Shown one piece after another: positions 24,441 through 31,680 of a stretch of DNA of 38,179 bases. The stretch spans positions 1-38,179 of the forward strand of contig DLQW01000028.1 in NCBI GenBank assembly GCA_002474405.1, in the 5' to 3' direction. The notes below the pieces were generated by a model. The model was not told where the DNA came from. It saw only the letters and a list, made by a program, of their open reading frames with translations, and did not search any database. How positions within the stretch are numbered: the stretch's first letter is position 1; each line of letters opens with the position of its first letter. Source of the stretch: Christensenella sp. UBA7597. GTDB lineage: Bacteria > Bacillota > Clostridia > Christensenellales > Borkfalkiaceae. Both the position numbers and the translations under genes were made by a program.

Positions 24441-24707
24441 ATGGTGAAAGTGCAAATCTGCGTGGGCAGCTCGTGCCATCTGAAAGGTTCCGGACGCGTG
24501 GTGGAATTGTTGCAGAAATACGCGGCGGAACGCGGCATCGGGGATAAATTGCTGTTGACGGGCAGTTTCTGCACGGGCAGGTGTAACCGGCAGGGCGTTA
24601 CGGTAATCGTAAACGACGAGGCGATCACGGGCGTAACGGAAGAAAATTTTTCAACGTTTCTTTCCGGAAAGCTCGAACCCGCGCTGAAAGCGGACGGAGG
24701 AATTTAA
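24441..24707 (+). CDS. Thioredoxin-like [2Fe-2S] ferredoxin (second copy)
   Basis: An 88-residue paralogue of the preceding gene: both share the CxGSSCHLKGS opening, and CTGRC supplies the second cysteine pair. It has a short extra C-terminal tail (KLEPALKADGGI). It begins two bases after the first copy ends and stops one base before the sensory hydrogenase gene, so the three are translated as a tight unit. The pair could form a heterodimeric electron carrier; this is inference. Confidence 0.85.
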   Translation: MVKVQICVGSSCHLKGSGRVVELLQKYAAERGIGDKLLLTGSFCTGRCNRQGVTVIVNDEAITGVTEENFSTFLSGKLEPALKADGGI

Positions 24708-24708
24708 C

Positions 24709-26379
24709 ATGGATTTTCTTACGCTGAAAAAATCCAACTGCAAAAACTGCTATAAATGTATCCGCCACTGCCCCGTGAAGTCTATCCGTTTTTCGGGCAA
24801 TCAGGCGCATATCATCGGCAACGAGTGCATTCTTTGCGGACAGTGTTTCGTGGTATGCCCGCAGAACGCAAAAGAAATTTCCAGCGAAACCGAAAAGGTG
24901 AAAGTGCTTTTGTCGTCGGGCGAAAAAGTCATCGCTTCGCTGGCGCCGTCGTTTATCGCGAATTACGAGGGCGCGGGCATCGGCGGTATGCGCACGGCGC
25001 TGAAAAAGCTCGGCTTTTACGACGCGGAAGAAACGGCGATCGGCGCCACCATCGTTAAAACGGAATACGAAAACATGCTCGCCGAAAAAACGCGCGACAT
25101 CGTGATTTCTTCTTGCTGCCATTCCGTAAACCTGCTCATTCAGAAATATTTTCCGAAAGAGCTGCCGTATCTCGCAAGCGTTCTTTCGCCCATGCAGGCG
25201 CACGCCAAAGACATAAAGCGCAGAAATCCCGGCGCGAAAGTGGTGTTTATCGGTCCGTGCGTAGCCAAAAAGGACGAGGCGGCGTATTACGAGGGCATCG
25301 TGGATGCGGTGCTCACTTACGAAGATCTTGCCAACTGGCTGCAGGCGGAAAACGTGGAAATCGTTGCCGAACCGGACGAAATGAAGGAGAGCCGCGCGCG
25401 CTTCTTCCCCACCACGGGCGGCATTTTAAAAACGATGAAGAAAGATCCCGAATACACCTATCTGTCGTTGGACGGCGTGGAAAACTGCATGGCGGCGCTC
25501 CGGGATATCGAAAACGGCAAAGTGCATAAATGCTTCATCGAAATGTCCGCCTGCGCGGGCAGCTGTATCGGCGGACCCGTCATGGAAAAATACCACCGCG
25601 CGCCCGTCAAAGATTATCTTGCCGTGGCGAGATACGCGGGCGAAGAAGATTTCCCCGTGGAACAGCCCGCGGAAAAGACGCTGAAAAAGAGCTTTACCGC
25701 AATCGAACGGAAGCTGGTGCCTCCCGCGGAATACGAAATCAAGGAAATTCTGAAGCGCATGGGCAAAACGCGCCCGGAGGACGAATTGAACTGCGGTTCG
25801 TGCGGGTACGATACCTGCCGCGAAAAGGCAATCGCCATTTTCCACGGCAAGGCGGAAATTTCCATGTGCCTGCCGTATCTGAAAGACAAGGCGGAAAGTT
25901 TTTCCGATTGCATGGTGAACAACACGCCGAACGGTTTGATCGTGCTCAACGAAAATCTCGAAGTGCAGCAGATCAACGCGGCGGCGCGGCGCATCATGAA
26001 CATCCGTTCCGCGTCTGACGTTCTGGGCGAGGGCGTGGTGCGTATTCTCGATACGAACATTTTCGATCGGGTGCTGAAATCGAAGCGCAGCGTGCGTAAC
26101 GAAAGAACGTACCTTGCCGAATACAAGAAGTACGTGGAACAAACGGTGGTGTACGATCCCACGTACCATTTGCTTGTGTGCATCATGCGCGATATCACCG
26201 ACGAGGAAACCGAGCGGCAGAAAAAAGAAAGCATCTCCCGCCAGACGGTGGAAGTCGCCGATAAAGTGGTGGATAAACAGATGCGCATCGTGCAGGAAAT
26301 CGCTTCGCTTCTCGGCGAAACGGCGGCGGAAACGAAAATCGCGCTCACCAAGCTGAAGGAGTCTATCAGCGATGAATGA
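24709..26379 (+). CDS. Sensory-type [FeFe]-hydrogenase-like protein with PAS domain
   Basis: The 556-residue protein begins with two [4Fe-4S] ferredoxin motifs (C11/C14/C17/C21 and C40/C43/C46/C50). A hydrogenase H-domain follows with the cysteines needed for an H-cluster: C136-C137 in SSCCHSV, C184 in GPCVAKK, and C282 and C286 in SACAGSC. The usual CCP is CCH here. A further four-cysteine iron-sulfur module (C362, C365, C370, C387) follows, then a PAS domain (about 400-500) and a helical tail. This is the architecture of group C [FeFe] hydrogenases (HydS), thought to sense H2 or redox state rather than make bulk H2. It overlaps the phosphatase gene by eight bases, its likely output partner. 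Confidence 0.85.
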   Translation: MDFLTLKKSNCKNCYKCIRHCPVKSIRFSGNQAHIIGNECILCGQCFVVCPQNAKEISSETEKVKVLLSSGEKVIASLAPSFIANYEGAGIGGMRTALKKLGFYDAEETAIGATIVKTEYENMLAEKTRDIVISSCCHSVNLLIQKYFPKELPYLASVLSPMQAHAKDIKRRNPGAKVVFIGPCVAKKDEAAYYEGIVDAVLTYEDLANWLQAENVEIVAEPDEMKESRARFFPTTGGILKTMKKDPEYTYLSLDGVENCMAALRDIENGKVHKCFIEMSACAGSCIGGPVMEKYHRAPVKDYLAVARYAGEEDFPVEQPAEKTLKKSFTAIERKLVPPAEYEIKEILKRMGKTRPEDELNCGSCGYDTCREKAIAIFHGKAEISMCLPYLKDKAESFSDCMVNNTPNGLIVLNENLEVQQINAAARRIMNIRSASDVLGEGVVRILDTNIFDRVLKSKRSVRNERTYLAEYKKYVEQTVVYDPTYHLLVCIMRDITDEETERQKKESISRQTVEVADKVVDKQMRIVQEIASLLGETAAETKIALTKLKESISDE

Positions 26380-27544
26380 TTTATGCGTAGACGTGGGATA
26401 TAAAAGCGTGAATCACTTCGGCGAGCAGCTATGCGGCGACCACGTAGACGTGGTGGAAGAGGGCGAAAATTCCTCGGTGGTGGTGCTTGCGGACGGGCTG
26501 GGAAGCGGCGTGAAAGCCAGCATTTTATCCACGCTTACCGCCAAAATCATCTCCACGATGATGGCGGAGGGGCTTTCCGTGGAAGATTGCGTTTCCACCA
26601 TCGCGGCAACGCTGCCCGTATGTTCGGTGCGCGGCGTGGCGTATTCCACTTTCACCATCGTGCATATCGTCAACGACGAAACGGCGCAGATCATCGAATT
26701 CGATAATCCGCAGGTGATTATGATCCGCGACGGCGCCTTGTACGATTATCCCCGCCGCGAAACCAGCGTGGGCGGCAAAACCATCTATCAGTCGTCGGTT
26801 TCCCTGCGCGACGGCGACGTGTTCATCGCGATGAGCGACGGCTGCCCGCACGCGGGGCTCGGCAATCAGTATAATTTCGGCTGGAAGCGCGAGGACATCG
26901 CCGATTTTATGGTGCCTCTCGTTACCGTGGGATATACGGCGAAAACGCTTTCCACCATTCTGGTGGACGAATGCAACCGTCTGTACGGCGGGCAGCCCGG
27001 CGACGACGCCACGGCGTGCGTCATCCGCGTGAGAAAGCGCGAGCCGATGAACCTTCTGTTCGGTCCGCCGAGAAATCCCGACGACGCCGACAGAATGATG
27101 TCGCTGTTCTTTTCGAAAGAGGGCAAACATATCGTATGCGGCGGCACTACGGCGTCCATCGCGGCGAAATATCTCGGCAAGCCCGTGGTGGCAAGTTTAA
27201 ACTTTGAAAAAAGCGACGTGCCGCCCATTGCCTCCATCGAAGGGGTAGACCTCGTTACCGAGGGGGTAATCACCGTGAACAAAGTGGTGGAATACGCCAA
27301 AGACGCGCTGAAAGATAACGAGCTGTACGAAAAGTGGAGCTTCTCGCGCGACGGCGCTTCGCTGATAGCAAGGCTTCTGTTCGAAGAGGCGACGGACATC
27401 AATTTCTATGTGGGCAGGGCGGTGAACCCGGCGCATCAGAACCCCGATCTGCCGATCAATTTCAATATTAAAATGAATCTTGTATCCGAACTTTCGGAGT
27501 GCCTGAAAAAAATGGGCAAGCGGATCAAGGTGAGTTATTTTTAA
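26372..27544 (+). CDS. SpoIIE-type PP2C-family serine phosphatase
   Basis: The 390-residue protein has an N-terminal PP2C/SpoIIE catalytic domain (about 1-220). D41 in LADGLGSG, the later SDG and GDDATA supply the metal-binding aspartates. Residues ~225-390 form an extra domain I do not recognise, starting at a Pro-rich linker near FGPPRNPDD and containing VCGGTTASIAAKYL. The gene overlaps the PAS hydrogenase-like gene by eight bases and lies 35 bases before the catalytic hydrogenase. A phosphatase output for an H2 or redox sensor is a reasonable inference, known from group C clusters. The target phosphoprotein is not in the window. Confidence 0.85.
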   Translation: MNDLCVDVGYKSVNHFGEQLCGDHVDVVEEGENSSVVVLADGLGSGVKASILSTLTAKIISTMMAEGLSVEDCVSTIAATLPVCSVRGVAYSTFTIVHIVNDETAQIIEFDNPQVIMIRDGALYDYPRRETSVGGKTIYQSSVSLRDGDVFIAMSDGCPHAGLGNQYNFGWKREDIADFMVPLVTVGYTAKTLSTILVDECNRLYGGQPGDDATACVIRVRKREPMNLLFGPPRNPDDADRMMSLFFSKEGKHIVCGGTTASIAAKYLGKPVVASLNFEKSDVPPIASIEGVDLVTEGVITVNKVVEYAKDALKDNELYEKWSFSRDGASLIARLLFEEATDINFYVGRAVNPAHQNPDLPINFNIKMNLVSELSECLKKMGKRIKVSYF

Positions 27545-27579
27545 AACCAGAGACAACTAACATAAAGGAAGAAACCGTT

Positions 27580-29010
27580 ATGAGAAAATTCGATACCAAA
27601 GTGCAACATTTAAAGTACAAAGTTCTGCGCGAAGTCGCGCGCGAAGCGTGGGCGGGCAGACTTGCGCAAACCGCGATCGACATCCCCAAAACCATCGTTC
27701 CCGGAAAAATTCCCACGATGCGTTGCTGCGTTTATAAGGAACGCGCGATTCTGGCGGAGCGCGTGCGCATCGCCATGGGGCTGGATAACGATAAACCGAA
27801 CGTCATCGAAGTTATCGATATCGCCTGCGACGAATGCCCGATGGGCGGTTACGAAGTAACCAATTCCTGCCGCGGCTGCCTTGCGCACCGCTGCGAGGAC
27901 GTATGCCGCTTCGGCGCGATTACGTTCGACGAAAATCACGTGGCGCACATCGATAAAACGAAGTGCAAGGAATGCGGCGCCTGCGCGAAAGTGTGCCCTT
28001 ACAGCGCGATTCACGATTACAAGCGCCCGTGCGAAACGGCGTGCAAAGTGAAAGCCATTTCGATGGGCGAAGAAAAACAGGCGTGCATCAATAACGATAA
28101 ATGTATCGCGTGCGGCGCGTGCGTTTATCAGTGCCCCTTCGGCGCCATCACAGATAAGTCGTTTATTCTGGACGTGATCGATATGATCAAGGGCAGCGAA
28201 AACAACACGAAGTACAAAGTGTACGCCGTGGTGGCTCCGTCCATTTCCAGCCAGTTCACGTATGCGAAACTCGGTCAGGTGATTACGGGCTTGAAAGAAC
28301 TCGGCTTCTACACCGTGATCGAAGCGGCGCTCGGCGCGGATATGGTGGCGCAGGCGGAATCGAAAGAACTTGCCGAAAAAGGCTTCCTGACCAGCAGCTG
28401 CTGCCCGGCGTTCGTATCGTATATTCAGAAGAATTTCCCGCAGCTGCTGCCTTACGTATCGCACAATCTTTCGCCTATGGGCGCTATTTCCAAATACATC
28501 AAAGAGCACGAAGCGCCCTGCAAAGTGGTATTCATCGGTCCCTGCACGGCAAAGAAAGCCGAAGTGCAGAAAGAGGGCGTAAAGGAATACGTGGACGCGG
28601 CGATGACGTTCGAAGAACTGCAGGCGCTGTTCGACAGCCGCGATATCGACATCACTACTCTTCCCGAAGGCGTGCTGGATAACGCTTCGTATTTCGGCAG
28701 AATTTTCGCCCGTTGCGGCGGACTTTCCGACGCCGTTGCGGAAGGACTGAAAGAACAGGGGCTCACGGATTTCGCGCTGAAAGCCTGCTCGTGCGACGGC
28801 ATCGAAGCTTGCAAAATCGCGCTGCTGAAAAAGAGCAAAAACCTGCTGGACGCCAACTTCATCGAAGGCATGGCGTGCGTGGGCGGCTGTATCGGCGGCG
28901 CCGGGTGCCTGACGCACGGCGAAAAGAACAAAGCCGAAGTGGATAAATACGGTATGCAGGCGTACGAAAAGACGATTTCCGACGCCGTTTCCATGCTGAA
29001 AAATATTTGA
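27580..29010 (+). CDS. [FeFe] hydrogenase, group-B-like
   Basis: The 476-residue protein has an N-terminal part with several cysteine groups. CKECGACAKVC and CIACGACVYQC are classical [4Fe-4S] motifs, preceded by a less usual CDEC...CRGC...C...C group. The C-terminal H-domain has C274-C275 in SSCCPAF, C322 in GPCTAKKAE, and M431, C433 and C437 in EGMACVGGC. GPC in place of MPC, and CCPAF in place of CCPGW, point to group B [FeFe] hydrogenases, common in anaerobic Clostridia and Bacteroidota. It likely turns over H2 with ferredoxin. The ATG at 27580 follows AAAGGAA. A strong terminator closes the cluster. Confidence 0.88.
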   Translation: MRKFDTKVQHLKYKVLREVAREAWAGRLAQTAIDIPKTIVPGKIPTMRCCVYKERAILAERVRIAMGLDNDKPNVIEVIDIACDECPMGGYEVTNSCRGCLAHRCEDVCRFGAITFDENHVAHIDKTKCKECGACAKVCPYSAIHDYKRPCETACKVKAISMGEEKQACINNDKCIACGACVYQCPFGAITDKSFILDVIDMIKGSENNTKYKVYAVVAPSISSQFTYAKLGQVITGLKELGFYTVIEAALGADMVAQAESKELAEKGFLTSSCCPAFVSYIQKNFPQLLPYVSHNLSPMGAISKYIKEHEAPCKVVFIGPCTAKKAEVQKEGVKEYVDAAMTFEELQALFDSRDIDITTLPEGVLDNASYFGRIFARCGGLSDAVAEGLKEQGLTDFALKACSCDGIEACKIALLKKSKNLLDANFIEGMACVGGCIGGAGCLTHGEKNKAEVDKYGMQAYEKTISDAVSMLKNI

Positions 29011-29020
29011 CCGTTTTCAA

Positions 29021-29055
29021 AAACCCTTTGCCTTGCCGCAAAGGGTTTACTTTTT
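29021..29055 (+). terminator. Intrinsic terminator after the hydrogenase cluster
   Basis: AAACCCTTTGC pairs exactly with GCAAAGGGTTT around the 6-base loop CTTGCC, then AC and TTTTT. It lies 10 bases after the hydrogenase stop codon. Confidence 0.9.
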
Positions 29056-29086
29056 CCGTTTTTGCAAAACAAACGTTCGTATCTTC

Positions 29087-29115
29087 TTGATTTTTCCGCA
29101 AGCGTATGATATAAT
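29087..29115 (+). promoter_or_regulatory. Sigma-A promoter of the helicase-sbcDC operon
   Basis: TTGATT (29087-29092), 17 bases, then TATAAT (29110-29115), preceded by TG one base upstream (extended -10). A strong vegetative promoter 35 bases before the helicase gene. Confidence 0.85.
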
Positions 29116-29149
29116 GATATCGTTCGTATCAAAAATCGGAGGCGCGGCG

Positions 29150-30508
29150 ATGCCCAAAGAACAAAAGCAAAGAAAAATTGCAGAAAAAACCCCGTCGGCG
29201 CCCCGTTCCGCGCCTTTGAAAACCGAGGCGGCGCCTGCGGCGAAAACGGAAGAAGAAACGTGCGCGTGGTCGCTCACCGAAGGGCAGCGCGCCGCGGAAG
29301 AAGCGATTTCGCAATGGTTTTTCAACGAAGCGCGGCAGATTTTCGTGCTTTCCGGCTACGCGGGCACGGGCAAAACGTTTCTCATCACGCACGCGGTGAA
29401 ATATGCGTTGAATCTGCAGCCGGGTGAAGAGGCGGTGTTTGTGGCGCCCACGGGCAAAGCCGCGGCGGTACTGGTGAGAAACGGCACGCCCGCGGGCACG
29501 GTACATTCGTTGATTTATACCATCGACGAAAACGATTTCGACGTGGACGAAAACGGCGAAATCATCCGCCCCGATCGCCCGCGCTTCGTGCGGCGCGAAA
29601 AAATCGACGAAAAAATAAAACTGATTATCATCGACGAAGCTTCGATGGTGGACGAAACTCTTCTGAACGACGTTCTGGCGTTCGGCGTGAAGTGCCTGTT
29701 CTGCGGCGATAAAGCGCAGCTTCCGCCCGTGCGCGGCGAAAACATCGTGTTGTCGCACGTGGATTACGCGCTTACGGAAATCGTGCGGCAGGCGGAGGAT
29801 AACCCGATTCTGGCGGTGGCGCACGCCGCGCGGGAAGGCAGGTATCTTCCGTACGGCAATTACGGCGGAAAAGTGCTGATTGTGCCGCGCGCGCAGTTCA
29901 CGGGCGAAAAACGCGAAAAATTTCTTCTCGCCGCCGATCAGGTCATCTGCGGCAAAAACACCACGAGAAACGCCCTGAACGAGGAAATCCGCGGCTATAA
30001 GGAATACGACGGCTTGCTGCCTCAGGACGGCGAAAAGCTGGTGTGCACGCTGAACGACTGGGAAAAGCCGCTGGATAAAAGCAACAAATTTTTCCTTGTG
30101 AACGGCGTCATCGGCTTTGCCGAAAACGTGCGGCGCGAGGGCAAAGGGCTTGCTTCCATGGATTTTTACCCGGACTTTCTTGCGGGCAGCGTGCGCGTGC
30201 CGTTCGATACGGGCATTTTCAGAAGCGGCGACTACCGTTATTTTTACGGCGATCGGGCGATGGAGTTTTCCGACGGCACGTTTGCGCACGAAGCGGATTT
30301 CCGCGCGCTTGCCAAAAAGAAAATCGTGCGGGACGAACCCGTGTGCCGCTTCGAATTCGCCTACGCTATCACCTGCCACAAAGCGCAGGGCTCCGAATTC
30401 AATTACGTCATCGTGTTCGACGAATCTTACGTGTTCGGCGAAGAGCGGCGGCGCTGGCTGTATACGGCGGTAACCCGCGCGAAAGAAAAGCTGCTTATCG
30501 TGCGCTGA
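29150..30508 (+). CDS. SF1B DNA helicase, Dda/RecD-like
   Basis: A 452-residue 5'-3' superfamily 1B helicase. Walker A is GYAGTGKT (residues 69-76), Walker B IIIDEASMVD, motif III GDKAQLPPV, and the late motifs are AITCHKAQGSEF and YTAVTRAKEKL. It lacks the N-terminal extension of RecD2 and is closer in size to phage Dda and related repair helicases. A lysine- and alanine-rich, probably disordered stretch covers the first ~38 residues. GGAGG seven bases before the ATG fixes the start. Only 32 bases separate it from sbcD. Co-operation with the SbcCD nuclease in DNA end or hairpin processing is an inference from the operon. Confidence 0.9.
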   Translation: MPKEQKQRKIAEKTPSAPRSAPLKTEAAPAAKTEEETCAWSLTEGQRAAEEAISQWFFNEARQIFVLSGYAGTGKTFLITHAVKYALNLQPGEEAVFVAPTGKAAAVLVRNGTPAGTVHSLIYTIDENDFDVDENGEIIRPDRPRFVRREKIDEKIKLIIIDEASMVDETLLNDVLAFGVKCLFCGDKAQLPPVRGENIVLSHVDYALTEIVRQAEDNPILAVAHAAREGRYLPYGNYGGKVLIVPRAQFTGEKREKFLLAADQVICGKNTTRNALNEEIRGYKEYDGLLPQDGEKLVCTLNDWEKPLDKSNKFFLVNGVIGFAENVRREGKGLASMDFYPDFLAGSVRVPFDTGIFRSGDYRYFYGDRAMEFSDGTFAHEADFRALAKKKIVRDEPVCRFEFAYAITCHKAQGSEFNYVIVFDESYVFGEERRRWLYTAVTRAKEKLLIVR

Positions 30509-30540
30509 ACGCGCGGAAAAAACAACGTGAGGAAAGAAAC

Positions 30541-31680
30541 ATGAAGTTGATCCATTTATCCGATTTGCATCTCGGCAAACGCGTAAACGAATTTCCGATG
30601 CTTGCCGATCAGCGGTTTATTCTTGCGCAGATTCTGCAAATCATCGACGGCGAGAGCCCGGACGGCGTTCTGATTGCCGGGGACGTATACGATAAATCGG
30701 TGCCCCCCGTAGAGGCGGTGGAGCTGTTCGACGATTTTCTGGTGAAACTGGCGGAAAGAAAAATTCCCGCGTTCGTCATCGGCGGCAATCACGATTCGCC
30801 CGAACGTCTGGCGTTCTGCAACCGCCTGATCGACGCCAGCGGCATTCATATCTCCCCCGCCTACACGGGCGCGGTGCAGCCGCTCGCCCTTTCGGACGAA
30901 TACGGAAAACTCAACCTCTATATGCTGCCTTTCGTCAAACCCGCCAACGTGCGCCGTTTCTTCCCGGACGAACCGATCGAATCGTATACCGACGCGTTGC
31001 GTACGGCAATCGGCGGCATGCACGTGAATTTCGCAGAGCGCAACGTGCTCATCACGCATCAGTTCGTTACGGGCGCCGCGCGGTGCGATTCCGAAGAAAT
31101 TTCCGTCGGCGGCACGGATAACGTGGATTCGTCCGTATTCGACGGTTTCGATTACGTGGCGCTGGGGCATATCCACGGCGCGCAGAACGTATCGTCGCAG
31201 CGAGTCAGATACTGCGGCACGCCGCTCAAATACTCGTTTTCGGAAGCGAATCAGCAAAAATCCGTTACCGTGGCGGAGCTGAAAGAAAAAGGCTCGCTTA
31301 CCGTTCGTACGGTGCCGCTCGTTCCGCTGCACGAAATGCGCGAAGTCAGGGGCACGTACGAAGAAATCGCCGCCCGTAGCTTTTACGAAAACACGTCGTA
31401 TCCTGCCGATTATCTGCACATCACGCTTACCGACGAAACGGACGTCCCCGAAGCCATGGCGAAGCTCAGGATTATTTACCGCAATTTAATGACGCTTTCC
31501 TACGATAACGCGCGCACGCGCAGCCGCACAAATTTGGGAGCCGCGACGGAAGCGGAAAAGAAAACGCCGCTGGAATTGTTTGCGGAATTTTACGAAAAAC
31601 AGAACGGCGCGCCGATGGACGAAGAGCAAACCGCGTTCGTGCGGAAACTCATCGAACGGGACGGGGAGGAAAATTCATGA
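30541..31680 (+). CDS. sbcD: Exonuclease subunit SbcD (Mre11 family)
   Basis: The nuclease subunit of SbcCD, which cuts DNA hairpins and processes blocked double-strand ends. The 379-residue protein has all metallophosphoesterase motifs: LSDLHLG, AGDVYD, GGNHDS, ITHQF and LGHIHG. The start at 30541 follows GAGGAAA. It overlaps sbcC by four bases (ATGA at 31677-31680), so the two subunits are made together. Length and motif order are normal. Confidence 0.96.
   Translation: MKLIHLSDLHLGKRVNEFPMLADQRFILAQILQIIDGESPDGVLIAGDVYDKSVPPVEAVELFDDFLVKLAERKIPAFVIGGNHDSPERLAFCNRLIDASGIHISPAYTGAVQPLALSDEYGKLNLYMLPFVKPANVRRFFPDEPIESYTDALRTAIGGMHVNFAERNVLITHQFVTGAARCDSEEISVGGTDNVDSSVFDGFDYVALGHIHGAQNVSSQRVRYCGTPLKYSFSEANQQKSVTVAELKEKGSLTVRTVPLVPLHEMREVRGTYEEIAARSFYENTSYPADYLHITLTDETDVPEAMAKLRIIYRNLMTLSYDNARTRSRTNLGAATEAEKKTPLELFAEFYEKQNGAPMDEEQTAFVRKLIERDGEENS

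Noticed and set aside
29129..30379. A 416-residue minus-strand frame opposite the helicase gene
   Set aside because: The plus strand encodes a helicase with all motifs; the antisense frame is an artefact of codon bias (no family features).
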